A DNA stretch of 64,000 bases, taken from the NCBI GenBank assembly GCA_021201135.1, contig JAJQGT010000006.1:623548-687547 (forward strand). The letters are read 5' to 3'. Made by a program: the position numbers and the translations under genes. This stretch comes from Oscillospiraceae bacterium (lineage in GTDB: Bacteria; Bacillota; Clostridia; Oscillospirales; Ruminococcaceae). The notes beneath the pieces were generated by a model. That model searched no databases, was not told the origin of the DNA, and worked only from the letters and a program-made list of their open reading frames with translations. This document shows, piece by piece, positions 31,555 through 41,066 of the stretch. How positions within the stretch are numbered: the stretch's first letter is position 1; each line of letters begins with the position of its first letter.

Positions 31555-32595
31555 TCAAAGCCAATCCTTAAGCTGAGATTTCGGGAGCTTCATGAGCTCG
31601 CAATGCCCGATTCTACGGGGCACTACTATTGTAATGGTGTCGCTCGTGGCTTTCTTGTCGGAAAGTGCCAATGTGTACATGTCGTCAACTGTGTATTCGG
31701 TATCGGTCGGGAGACCGTATTTCTCTAAGAGTGCAATAATTCTCTCGCAATCAGCGTCGCTCAGATAGCCGTACTTCGCAGCGGAGCGCGAGATGGTCGC
31801 AAGACCGATGGCAACAGCCTGACCGTGAAGGGTCTGGAAGCCGCTCAAGCCCTCGACTGCGTGACCGACGGTGTGCCCGAGGTTAAGGAGCATTCTCTCG
31901 CCGGTGTCGAACTCGTCGGCTTTGACGATATCGCGCTTCATGGTGACGCAGGTGGTGATGACGTTTTCGAGCTGATTCTTGGCGGGGACCTCCTCAAGCT
32001 GGGTGAAGAACTCCTCGCTGAAAAGAACGGCATACTTTATAACTTCGGCACAGCCGCAGAGGTATTCCTCCTCGGGAAGTGTCGAAAGGGTTTTCGGGTC
32101 GCAGATTACGGCTGACGGCTGATAGAAGGAGCCGACCTGATTCTTGCCGTTTTCAAGGTTTACAGCAGTTTTTCCTCCGACAGAGGAGTCGACCATCGCA
32201 AGAAGGGTTGTCGGAATCTGGACAAACTGCACTCCGCGCTGATAGGTTGCCGCCGCAAAGCCGCAAAGATCCCCTACTACTCCGCCGCCGAGAGCGACAA
32301 GCAGGTCACTTCTCGTGACACCGCTTTCGAAGAGGAATTCGAGGAGATTGATATATGAGCTCAAGCTCTTCGAGCGCTCGCCGTGCGGGACGACGAATTC
32401 CTTCACGACGAAGCCCTCGTTCTCGAGGCTCTTCGTAACCCTCTTGCCATAGAGAGGAAAGACGTTGTCATCCGAGACGATGACGGCGGTTTTGCCCTTG
32501 ACAAGGGGCTTGCAGAACTCACCGCACCTGTCTAAAATACCGTCCGAAACGGTTACATCGTAACTTCGGGATGCCGTCACATTTACAACACTCAT
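31555..32595 (-). CDS. aroB: 3-dehydroquinate synthase
   Basis: DLLVALGGGVVGDLCGFAAATYQRGVQFVQIPTTLLAMVDSSVGGKTAVN; LNLGHTVGHAVE. Confidence 0.96.
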   Translation of the reverse strand: MSVVNVTASRSYDVTVSDGILDRCGEFCKPLVKGKTAVIVSDDNVFPLYGKRVTKSLENEGFVVKEFVVPHGERSKSLSSYINLLEFLFESGVTRSDLLVALGGGVVGDLCGFAAATYQRGVQFVQIPTTLLAMVDSSVGGKTAVNLENGKNQVGSFYQPSAVICDPKTLSTLPEEEYLCGCAEVIKYAVLFSEEFFTQLEEVPAKNQLENVITTCVTMKRDIVKADEFDTGERMLLNLGHTVGHAVEGLSGFQTLHGQAVAIGLATISRSAAKYGYLSDADCERIIALLEKYGLPTDTEYTVDDMYTLALSDKKATSDTITIVVPRRIGHCELMKLPKSQLKDWL

Positions 32596-33425
32596 CTTCC
32601 GTCTACCTCCGCTTTTATCTTTCTGCCGTCGTCTAAGAGCTTAATCAGCTCATCTTTATTGTTTTCACGAATCGCAGTTCTGTATTGGTCGAGGTTTTCA
32701 ACCAGAATATCAAGTTCTTTTATAAGATTGTCGCCGTTTTCGAGGAACAGCTCCGCCCACATTTCGGGGTTGAGCCAAGCAACTCTGGTCATGTCCTTAT
32801 AGCTTCCCGCCGAGAAGCCCTTGTGCTCGCGAGCCGTGGGGCTCTTGATATAGGCGTTCGAAACAACGTGGGCAAGCTGGGAGGTGAAAGCAATCATCTC
32901 GTCGTGCTTTTCGGCAGTCGTGACCGAGATGCTTCCGAATCCGGCAGGCTTCAAGAGCTCCTTTGTGTGGCTTAAAAGCTTGATGCTCGGCTCGCCGTTC
33001 GGGACGAGCACCATCGGTGCGCCCTTGTACATGTCGGCTCTGGCATACTTATAGCCGGAATTATGCGTTCCCGCCATAGGGTGTCCGCCGACGAAGGTGA
33101 AGCCGTATTCATCGGCAAGCCTGAAACCAACCTCGGTGACCTTTCGCTTGGTGCCGCAACAGTCGATTACAACCGGCTTTGAGCCGAAATAGGGTGCGGC
33201 TTTCTCGAGATACTCAATGCAGGCGTCGGGATAGACGGATATCAAAACTATGTCACACTCTGAGAGATTATCCATAGTCAGCTCGTCATCGACGTCGCCC
33301 GCAAGCTTGAGGTAATCAAAAGCGGATTTACTTCTGTTCCAGCCGAGGACGGTGTGCCCCGCCTCTTTATAAGCCTTGGCAAACGAGGCTCCTATAAGCC
33401 CCAAGCCCACGATTCCGGCAATCAT
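32592..33425 (-). CDS. tyrA: Prephenate dehydrogenase
   Basis: IVGLGLIGASFAKAYKEAGHTVLGWNRS; VGGHPMAGTHNSGY; QLAHVVSNAYI. Confidence 0.92.
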   Translation of the reverse strand: MIAGIVGLGLIGASFAKAYKEAGHTVLGWNRSKSAFDYLKLAGDVDDELTMDNLSECDIVLISVYPDACIEYLEKAAPYFGSKPVVIDCCGTKRKVTEVGFRLADEYGFTFVGGHPMAGTHNSGYKYARADMYKGAPMVLVPNGEPSIKLLSHTKELLKPAGFGSISVTTAEKHDEMIAFTSQLAHVVSNAYIKSPTAREHKGFSAGSYKDMTRVAWLNPEMWAELFLENGDNLIKELDILVENLDQYRTAIRENNKDELIKLLDDGRKIKAEVDGR

Positions 33426-34426
33426 CCGAGAGCAGCCTCCCTGACAGCAGTGATTTTACTGGATAATTTCTCGAACTCTTCGGGACGAAGCGACTGTGCG
33501 CCGTCGCAGAGAGCGTGCATCGGGTCGTTATGAACCTCGATGATGAGTCCGTCGGCTCCTGCCGCTGTTGCCGCCATTGCCATAGGCGGAACGAGTCTTG
33601 CCATTCCGGTTGCGTGGCTCGGGTCGGCGATTACGGGAAGGTGCGAAAGCTCGTGGAGCATCGGGATTGCCGAGATGTCCATCGTGTTTCTCGTGTAGTC
33701 GCTGTAGGTTCTGATTCCTCTTTCGCAGAGGATGACCTTCTCGTTGCCGGATGCCATGATGTACTCTGCGCTCATGAGAAGCTCCTTGAGGGTATTTGCA
33801 AGACCACGCTTGAGTAAAATCGGCTTGTCGGTCTTGCCGAGCTCCTTGAGCATTTCGAAGTTCTGCATATTTCTTGCGCCGACCTGCAAAACATCGACAT
33901 CCTCGAACAAATCAAGGTCGTTGGTGCTCATGATTTCGGTTACAATGGGAAGTCCTGTTTCCTCACGGGCTATCTTAAGAAGCTCAAGTCCTCTTGCATG
34001 GAGACCCTGGAAGTCATAGGGCGAGGTTCTCGGCTTGAATGCGCCGCCTCTTAGCATGTTTGCGCCCGCCGCCTTGACAGCCTTGGCAACCGCGACAATC
34101 TGGTCTTCGCTTTCGACAGAGCAAGGACCGGCTATCATGCAGAAGTTGCCGCCGCCGATTTTGACGCCCTTAACGTCTATGACGGTATCGTCAGGGTGGA
34201 ATTTGCGGTTACAGCACTTGAAAGCCTCGGTGACTCTGGTGACGGAATCGACTATGTCAAGGCTCTCTATCAAATCCTTGTCGACCTTGGTGGTGTCGCC
34301 GATAAGACAGAGGACCGTTGTGTACTCACCCTCGGAAATATGGACCTTGATGCCCATTCCGCCAAGCCATTCGATAAGCTGATCGCGCTTTTCTTCAGAT
34401 ACATTCTTCTTTAATGCTACTACCAT
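33422..34426 (-). CDS. aroF: 3-deoxy-7-phosphoheptulonate synthase with N-terminal ferredoxin-like regulatory domain
   Basis: MIAGPCSVESEDQIVAVAKAVKAAGANMLRGGAFKPRTSPYDFQGL; PVIADPSHATG. Confidence 0.95.
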   Translation of the reverse strand: MVVALKKNVSEEKRDQLIEWLGGMGIKVHISEGEYTTVLCLIGDTTKVDKDLIESLDIVDSVTRVTEAFKCCNRKFHPDDTVIDVKGVKIGGGNFCMIAGPCSVESEDQIVAVAKAVKAAGANMLRGGAFKPRTSPYDFQGLHARGLELLKIAREETGLPIVTEIMSTNDLDLFEDVDVLQVGARNMQNFEMLKELGKTDKPILLKRGLANTLKELLMSAEYIMASGNEKVILCERGIRTYSDYTRNTMDISAIPMLHELSHLPVIADPSHATGMARLVPPMAMAATAAGADGLIIEVHNDPMHALCDGAQSLRPEEFEKLSSKITAVREAALG

Positions 34427-34484
34427 AATAATTAGTCCTTTCTTTATTCGGAAAGAGGTCTGCCGGTCACTTTGGCAGTTTCAC

Positions 34485-34514
34485 AAAAAAGCTGCACAAG
34501 TAACCTGTGCAGCT
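34485..34514 (-). terminator. Intrinsic terminator of the aro attenuator
   Basis: Minus strand AGCTGCACA GGTTACT TGTGCAGCT TTTTTT: perfect 9-bp stem, 7-nt loop, U-tract, between leader peptide and aroF. Confidence 0.9.
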
Positions 34515-34546
34515 GATAAACAAAACTTTTTGTTGCAACACAAATC
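34502..34546 (-). promoter_or_regulatory. Candidate antiterminator pairing
   Basis: Minus-strand GAUUUGUGUUGC (34535-34546) can pair with GCUGCACAGGUU (34502-34513), 11 of 12 positions counting G-U. Confidence 0.55.
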
Positions 34547-34578
34547 ACTTTACCTTGGGGATTAGCGCATGGTAAAGT
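34547..34578 (-). promoter_or_regulatory. Leader pause hairpin (1:2-type stem) overlapping Tyr-Phe codons
   Basis: ACTTTACC (34571-34578) pairs perfectly with GGTAAAGT (34547-34554), extendable outward by U-G, U-A, A-U. Confidence 0.7.
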
Positions 34579-34633
34579 AATAATAATATGCAAAGCAGAT
34601 AACACCGGACAAACCGGCAATTCGTTTTGACAT
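34562..34633 (-). CDS. Aromatic leader peptide MSKRIAGLSGVICFAYYYYFTMR
   Basis: Own translation; GGAGAG Shine-Dalgarno upstream; run F-A-Y-Y-Y-Y-F; lies between consensus promoter and terminator of the aro operon. Confidence 0.88.
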   Translation of the reverse strand: MSKRIAGLSGVICFAYYYYFTMR

Positions 34634-34688
34634 CGTGCAACTCTCCGTAAAATACTTCATTTGAACGGTTCCACGTTCATCTTTATAG

Positions 34689-34717
34689 ATTATATACGAC
34701 CGTGTGAAGTTTGTCAA
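34689..34717 (-). promoter_or_regulatory. Sigma-A promoter of the aro operon
   Basis: Minus strand TTGACA (34712-34717), 17-nt spacer, TATAAT (34689-34694): exact consensus. Confidence 0.9.
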
Positions 34718-34945
34718 GGGCTTTTTGAAAAATTTTTATTGATTTAAATCGGCAAACCCACTTCGGAATGCCGGAGGGCTTTCGGGCGGGCAGCTAGCGA
34801 AGATAACTGTATATCTAGTTCCTACAGAATGTTGGATTGGCGAGCGTCCCTTACAATAAATCAACAATTCCCCGACTATAAATCATTGCAAACTGCCGGA
34901 AAATGGTGTATTCTAAAGGTAGTATTAATGCTTGGAGGTTTTGAT

Positions 34946-36541
34946 ATGAAGATGATACGATTATATACCCGGGAGCCGATGGATACGGCGATTTATGATG
35001 CTAAGCTGGCTTACAGTATGCATATTGCCATTTGGAATGGCGAGGAATTCAAAGGTCTCAACCACAACAGCGGAGTGTTCTTTGCTAAGGCTGTAGAAAA
35101 TCCGGATGGGTCCTTAACGGCGAAGTCGCTGAAGGAACCGAAGGCTGTCAGGATGGACGACGGGAGCTATCTTATCTCGGCGATAAGGGCTGAGGCGGAC
35201 GGATGTAGCGACGGAACAGCTCTGCTGGCGAGGACACGGGATTTTCTTTGGTACGAGGAGCTCGGGCGGGAGGATGAGCTCTACAGCCGGAGCTTCGATA
35301 TGAGTGATACAATCGAGATTCCGGACGAAATTGCCGAAAGGCTTGTCAACACACTCACGACGCCGGAAAATATCGCTATTGAATTTCCGGAGACGGTTGC
35401 TGTGTCTTCAAGAGAAGAGCTCGAAGAAATCAAGGCGAAGGCGGTATATAGCGACGGGTCGACGGATTTGAAACGGGTTGACTGGGATTTAGGCGGTGTC
35501 GACTTCTCCCTAAAAGGCGAATATGAGATTGAGGGCAGGGTTCATCAGGAGCACTTTGAGTTTCCGGTGGCTGTCAACCGTGCCGACCCGTGCGTTGCGT
35601 TCTGGGACGGGTACTATTATTATATTGCGACTAACGACGCCGACGGGAACCACACTCTTTATATAAGGAAAGCGGAGACGATTCAGGGACTGGTGACGGC
35701 GGAGGAGGTTTTACTGCTCGATTCCGAAACTTACGAAAGCATCGGAGGGCTTCTCTGGGCGCCGGAGTTTCACGAAATCAAGGGAAGGCTTTACATCTTC
35801 CACGCCTGCACGCCGGGAGAGTTCTTTAAGGAAGAAAGCCACGTGATGGAGTTACGTCTGGGCGGCGACCCGATGAACCGGGATGACTGGTCGAGACCAA
35901 AAAGAGTCATGAAAGCGGACGGAAGCGACCTTGCCGAAGCAGGAAGAACAATCACGCTTGATATGACCGAGTTCGAGTGGAAAGGAAAATACTATGTCGC
36001 ATGGTCGCAGAGGGAGTTTTTGCCGAAGGATTTGGGCGCATGGCTCTATTTTGCGGAGCTCGACCCGGATGAGCCGACAAGACTTCTTTCCGAGCCGGTG
36101 ATAATATCGAAGCCGGACTACGGCTGGGCGAATAACCACACGTTTGTCGACGAAGGACCGTTTGCCTTGAACCTGGGAGACAAGCTCTGGCTCACATTTT
36201 CGAGTGCGGCTGTCGACTCAACCTATGTCGTTTCGGCGCTGATTCTTGAGAAGGGAAAAGACCCGCTGAATCCAAAGAGCTGGCGAAAGATGAACTATCC
36301 ATTGCTGACTTCACGAAGCGTTCCGGGCGAATTCGGAACTGGGCACAATGCATACGTCAAAGATAAAGACGGGCACATCTTCAACACATATCATGCCCGA
36401 CCGGGCGTCGACGGTCCACGTTCAAGTGGAATAAGAAGAGTTCACTTCAATGTCTACGGTGAGCCGGTACTCGACATGACAGAAGAAATTGATGTGAAAC
36501 CCGACTTAATGTGTATAAAAACGAAGCTCGTTATCAAATAG
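34946..36541 (+). CDS. GH43-like glycoside hydrolase, no signal peptide
   Basis: RADPCVAFWDGYYYYIATND; LLWAPEFHEIKGRLYIFHAC; DEGPFALNLGDKLWLTFSSAAVD; SD GGAGG before ATG. Confidence 0.8.
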   Translation: MKMIRLYTREPMDTAIYDAKLAYSMHIAIWNGEEFKGLNHNSGVFFAKAVENPDGSLTAKSLKEPKAVRMDDGSYLISAIRAEADGCSDGTALLARTRDFLWYEELGREDELYSRSFDMSDTIEIPDEIAERLVNTLTTPENIAIEFPETVAVSSREELEEIKAKAVYSDGSTDLKRVDWDLGGVDFSLKGEYEIEGRVHQEHFEFPVAVNRADPCVAFWDGYYYYIATNDADGNHTLYIRKAETIQGLVTAEEVLLLDSETYESIGGLLWAPEFHEIKGRLYIFHACTPGEFFKEESHVMELRLGGDPMNRDDWSRPKRVMKADGSDLAEAGRTITLDMTEFEWKGKYYVAWSQREFLPKDLGAWLYFAELDPDEPTRLLSEPVIISKPDYGWANNHTFVDEGPFALNLGDKLWLTFSSAAVDSTYVVSALILEKGKDPLNPKSWRKMNYPLLTSRSVPGEFGTGHNAYVKDKDGHIFNTYHARPGVDGPRSSGIRRVHFNVYGEPVLDMTEEIDVKPDLMCIKTKLVIK

Positions 36542-36651
36542 GACATAATTTCTTTCTCAGACGTTTCACAAGGCTTTTCTATTGACTTAATGCAGTTTTA
36601 AAAATCCGTGAGTATAATGTGCGCATAAACTTCCTAAGGAGGAACGCAAAT

Positions 36652-37077
36652 ATGAAACTCAAAAGATTATTAGCAATACTCATGAGCCTGTCGCTGATGG
36701 TGATGCTTGTAGGATGTACTTCAGGTGATGATACTGACGACGAAGCCGAGACCACCACTTCGGCAACCACAGCTGAGACAGAAGCGGAAGAAACAGAAGA
36801 CGAGGTTACAGTCGACGACGAAGAATCAACAGATGCCGAGGCATCTGAGGAAGACGAAGAATCGGCTGATGACGGCACTGCCGAAGATACCGACGCTACC
36901 GAAGATGAAGAATCAGCGGACGCTGAGGCTACTGAGGATGAAACCACAGAAGCTGAAGAATCTGAAGATGCTGTAGCGACCGACTCGGACAGCGAAGAGG
37001 AATCAACCACTGAAGACGCTGAAGCTGAGGACACAGAAGCTGAAGAATCTGCGGATTCTGAAGAGACAGAAGAGTAA
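36652..37077 (+). CDS. Small lipoprotein, mature part almost entirely Asp/Glu/Ser/Thr/Ala
   Basis: MKLKRLLAILMSLSLMVMLVGCTSGDDTDDEAETTT...; lipobox VGCT; SD AAGGAGG. Confidence 0.8.
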   Translation: MKLKRLLAILMSLSLMVMLVGCTSGDDTDDEAETTTSATTAETEAEETEDEVTVDDEESTDAEASEEDEESADDGTAEDTDATEDEESADAEATEDETTEAEESEDAVATDSDSEEESTTEDAEAEDTEAEESADSEETEE

Positions 37078-37084
37078 ACCCCGA

Positions 37085-37140
37085 TAATTCTCCTATACTA
37101 AAAACCGCCTGCTCTTGTGAGTGGGCGGCTTTCACTTAAC
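37085..37140 (+). terminator. Terminator after the acidic lipoprotein gene
   Basis: CCGCCTGCTC TTGT GAGTGGGCGG followed by CTTTCAC. Confidence 0.6.
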
Positions 37141-37224
37141 TTTCACAAAATCCTTAAAGCTGGCTTAAGTTTCAGAGAGCAAAATAATAAAATAGAATTT
37201 ACTTTTTTGAAGAAGGGTGATATA

Positions 37225-39585
37225 ATGAAGTGCAAGAAAATTATCTCCATAGTCACATGTCTTTGCATGATACTGACGCTGGTCGGGTGCGGTAGCAGTT
37301 CAACTGAATCTACCGATGCCGAAGCAACCGAAAACACTGCAGAAACAGAGACTCAGGAAACTTCATCGGAGGCGACTGTTGTGTCGGACAAGGAATATAT
37401 TGAATACACGTTGAATCTGGCGAATAACACCGATTACACTTGGACTTATCAGACGAACTCGTGGGTTATGTCTATCGTTTCGGCGGTGGCTTATCCTGAA
37501 ATTGAGGACGAGGAAGGCGTTTCCGTCTGCGTTCCGGCGGCTTACGTCACCGGTATCGACACTGACGGCGACGGCACTGCCGACGTTACGGCTGAAAACT
37601 ATTCAGAACCGGTAAACGGCATTCTCGTCATCGACTATGATGCAGAAATTACGAGCACCAACGGACAGGTATATACGGCAAGCACTGCTCCGGTTATCTT
37701 AAACACCGGTGCGGCTGGATATGGCAATGCGACGAATACTCTCGCCTCTTCAACCTATGCTGAAGAGGGCTATATCAATGTCGCTTGCGGCAACAGGGGC
37801 AAGCAGGACACTGCCACCGACGAGGACGGCAACACCTACTATACCGGTGATGCTCCTTCGTGTCTTGCAGACCAGAAGGCGGCGGCAAGGTTTGTCAAGT
37901 ACAACATTCTCCTTGGCAACCTTCCCGGAAGCGTTGATTACCTCGTTTCGACCGGCGGTTCCGGCGGCGGAGCACATGCCACGATGTTTGCGGCAACCTC
38001 GAACAACCCGGACTTCTATCCTTATCAGGAAGAGGTCGGAGCAGTCGGATGCTACCTCTGTGACGATGGGACCTACACCACGACCGTCACCATTGACGGC
38101 GAAGAGGTTTCACTCTCGGACGGCGCCTGGGGCTGTATCGCCTACAGTGCTATCACCTCTCTTTACGAAGCTGATATGACTTTGGCTTTCGAGTACTATA
38201 TGGACACCACCTACGATTTCGGAAGCTCATTCCAGAAGCAACTGGCGGCTTATCTCTCGGAAGCTTATATGGAATACATCAACGAGCAGAACCTCACCGT
38301 AGAGGAAAGTGCAGTCGGCTTTGACCTCGACGGCGACGGCGAGCTCAATTCTACGATTGCTCTCACGATAGAGTGCGACCCGGACGAATATCCCGAAACA
38401 AACGGCTATCACGGAACTTATCTCGATTTGTATCTTGCGGAATTCACCGAGAATTTGCAGTGGTATCTTGAGAACTTAGACTATGCCGACGGCTGGACCT
38501 GGTTCGACGAAGACGGCAACGCCCTTTCGGACGAAGAGGTTGCAGCTATGACCACTCAAGAAAAAGCAGAGGCCTTCATCGAGGGCAGATACTCGAAATC
38601 GAGCTCGACCGGAATGGCAACCGGCAACCTTCCCAGCGGAATGAACGGAGCACTTGACTTTGACCATTCGGACGGTGAAACAGGCAGAGGCGAAATGACA
38701 GGCGGTCGAGGAGACATCACCGGAGATATCTCCGGCGACTTTGCTGGCGGTGATCTTCCCGACGGTGAAATCGGTGATATTGCGGGCGGTGACCTTCCCG
38801 ACGGAGAAATCGGCGATATCGATATCGGCACCACCGAAGTCGGCACCGAAGGCTCGGGCGATTCTATGGTCGTAGGCACTCCCGATGCGGGAACGACACA
38901 GTCTGCCTCCGGCAGTCGGGACTCGGCGAACTACTCGACTTATGACGAAATGCTCGAGGCTTACGAGACAGATATCGCATCAATCCTTGAGGGCGACGAA
39001 TACGGAAACAACATTGTTTCGCTCTATAATCCTCTTAATTATATCGGCGATGACGACACCGAAAGCCCGACTTGGGTCAGAATCCTCTGCGGTGCTTCCG
39101 AGGGCGACATCTCGATGTTCAACTCTCTTAACTTGCAGATTGCCATGCTCAACGCAGGAATCGACTGCAACATCGAATGGCAGTGGGACGGCGGACATGT
39201 TCCGTCGGAAATCCTCGGCGACTCGTTTGCGCTCTACGTCGATGAGATGTACGGCGAGTATGTAAGCGGCGTGACAACTGAAAAAGCCGAAGCCGAAACT
39301 CAGACCACTAACGGCAGTTCGACAACTGCCAGTGGCACCGACCTCAGTTCTTGGGTTACGCTTAATGACGACGGAACGGTATCATTCAGCTTGGCGGATG
39401 CTGTAGCCTACAGAACCAACGGCGCAAGCAAGGCAATGCCCGGCTTCGACGTCATCGACTACGGTCAGGAGGACTACGTCTTCGGCAACACCGAGCAGGA
39501 CGCAAGGCACTGGGACACCTACCTCCTGGAGATACTTGAAGAATACCGAGACGTACTCGAGCCACTGTTCAACAGCGGAGACTAA
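37225..39585 (+). CDS. Alpha/beta-hydrolase lipoprotein, subtype A tannase-like
   Basis: Lipobox VGCG; VACGNRGKQDT; VSTGGSGGGAHATMFAA nucleophile-like motif; Gly/Asp-rich repeat insert. Confidence 0.65.
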   Translation: MKCKKIISIVTCLCMILTLVGCGSSSTESTDAEATENTAETETQETSSEATVVSDKEYIEYTLNLANNTDYTWTYQTNSWVMSIVSAVAYPEIEDEEGVSVCVPAAYVTGIDTDGDGTADVTAENYSEPVNGILVIDYDAEITSTNGQVYTASTAPVILNTGAAGYGNATNTLASSTYAEEGYINVACGNRGKQDTATDEDGNTYYTGDAPSCLADQKAAARFVKYNILLGNLPGSVDYLVSTGGSGGGAHATMFAATSNNPDFYPYQEEVGAVGCYLCDDGTYTTTVTIDGEEVSLSDGAWGCIAYSAITSLYEADMTLAFEYYMDTTYDFGSSFQKQLAAYLSEAYMEYINEQNLTVEESAVGFDLDGDGELNSTIALTIECDPDEYPETNGYHGTYLDLYLAEFTENLQWYLENLDYADGWTWFDEDGNALSDEEVAAMTTQEKAEAFIEGRYSKSSSTGMATGNLPSGMNGALDFDHSDGETGRGEMTGGRGDITGDISGDFAGGDLPDGEIGDIAGGDLPDGEIGDIDIGTTEVGTEGSGDSMVVGTPDAGTTQSASGSRDSANYSTYDEMLEAYETDIASILEGDEYGNNIVSLYNPLNYIGDDDTESPTWVRILCGASEGDISMFNSLNLQIAMLNAGIDCNIEWQWDGGHVPSEILGDSFALYVDEMYGEYVSGVTTEKAEAETQTTNGSSTTASGTDLSSWVTLNDDGTVSFSLADAVAYRTNGASKAMPGFDVIDYGQEDYVFGNTEQDARHWDTYLLEILEEYRDVLEPLFNSGD
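38743..38820 (+). repeat. Two tandem 39-bp in-frame repeats (AGGDLPDGEIGDI x2)
   Basis: Read directly in the tannase-like CDS. Confidence 0.85.
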
Positions 39586-39752
39586 AACCGGTTTTAACCG
39601 GATTGCCATCACCTTCCCTTCCACATAAAGCAAAGCGGCATCCTCCCCGAGGGTGTCGCTTTGCTTTTAAAATTTTTTTGATTTCCATATTCCATTCTTC
39701 CGTGAAGTGTGGTATAATGCTTTTATCACACTTCGTGAAAGGAATACATATT

Positions 39753-41066
39753 ATGAAAACTTCATTCAAACGAATCCTTGCGATTGTTCTTTCGGCTTGT
39801 ATGATGCTCTCGCTTGTCTCCTGCGGAGAAGAGGCTGAGGTCGATTACCTTACGGATCTCACCGACCAATCGCTCACCTACACTCTTGACGAGCTCTATG
39901 ACATCGAGACCGAGACCCTTTATGCCGCCGACTATGAGCTTCCGGCACTTTATAAGTACTTCGAGGGGCTCTGCAACATCGGCGTGGCGTTCACATCCGA
40001 CCAGATTGTCGACCTCGAGGACGACATCACCAAGAGCATCTTAAAGCACTACAGAGTTTATACTCTCGGCAACGAGCTCAAGCCCGACCACGTCAACCCT
40101 TCCGAGGGAGAATATAACTTTGACGATGCGGACGCATTTGTCGAGTTCGGACAGCTCACCGATGCCACCCTCCGTGGACATACTCTCGTATGGCACTCGC
40201 AGGTTCCCGACTGGTGGTTCAAGGCTGACCCCTCAGACGAGAGCTCACTTGAAGATTGCCTTGCAAACGGCATTCTTGCGACAAGCGACCAGCTTATCGA
40301 AAGAATGCAGGAATACATCACGACCGTTGTAACGAGATATGCCGACACCATCGACATCTGGGACGTGTGCAACGAAGTCCTGAACGACTCGGGAACGGGC
40401 GTAAGAGGCATCAACGACAGCTCCTACTGGTCCTATATCATCGGTGACCTTGACGGCGACGGCTATTCTGACGACTATATCCAGATTGCATTTGAAGCCG
40501 CAAGAGCCGCTAACGAAGACGCAGTCCTCATGATCAACGACTACAACATGGAATGGTCTTCTGCCAAGTGCCAGCAGATGTATAACCTCGTTCTCAGAAT
40601 GTTCGAAAAGGGCGTAAGAATCGACGGCGTCGGCTTCCAGTCCCACATCGAACTCGACTGCAACGTTGAGACCTACAGACAGAATCTCGAGCTTATAGCA
40701 AGCCTTTCGGACCTCTACGACGAGTACTTCCCCGAGTATGCAGGAAACTTCCGCATCACAATTACCGAGCTTGATATGGACATGTTCATCGGTTCGAATT
40801 CCGACGGCGGATATTACGTCTGGTCGGACGAAGAGTTTGAACAGCAGGCTGAAAAGTATGCCGAGCTTATCGACATATTCCTCGACTTTGCCGACGAAGG
40901 CGTCATCGACACCATCATCTTCTGGGGCACAGACGACGAGAACTCGTGGCTCAACTCAACCCCAAAGATAAGAAGAAACGCTTCCCTGCTCTTCGACAGA
41001 GACCTCTCGGTCAAGCCCTGCTTCTACTCTATTGCGGAAGCGGCGCTGACGCATGTGTCAGGTTGA
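39753..41066 (+). CDS. GH10 endo-1,4-beta-xylanase lipoprotein
   Basis: LRGHTLVWHSQVPDWWF; IWDVCNEVLND (acid/base Glu); ITELDMDM (nucleophile Glu); lipobox VSCG. Confidence 0.93.
   Translation: MKTSFKRILAIVLSACMMLSLVSCGEEAEVDYLTDLTDQSLTYTLDELYDIETETLYAADYELPALYKYFEGLCNIGVAFTSDQIVDLEDDITKSILKHYRVYTLGNELKPDHVNPSEGEYNFDDADAFVEFGQLTDATLRGHTLVWHSQVPDWWFKADPSDESSLEDCLANGILATSDQLIERMQEYITTVVTRYADTIDIWDVCNEVLNDSGTGVRGINDSSYWSYIIGDLDGDGYSDDYIQIAFEAARAANEDAVLMINDYNMEWSSAKCQQMYNLVLRMFEKGVRIDGVGFQSHIELDCNVETYRQNLELIASLSDLYDEYFPEYAGNFRITITELDMDMFIGSNSDGGYYVWSDEEFEQQAEKYAELIDIFLDFADEGVIDTIIFWGTDDENSWLNSTPKIRRNASLLFDRDLSVKPCFYSIAEAALTHVSG

Noticed and set aside
34440-34700. T-box or TRAP-type leader upstream of aroF
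   Set aside because: No T-box core sequence or (G/U)AG triplet array seen; leader ORF plus mutually exclusive hairpins fit ribosome-mediated attenuation better
38743-38820. Minisatellite or phage tail-fibre-like repeat
   Set aside because: Only two in-frame copies inside a lipoprotein enzyme; no phage genes nearby
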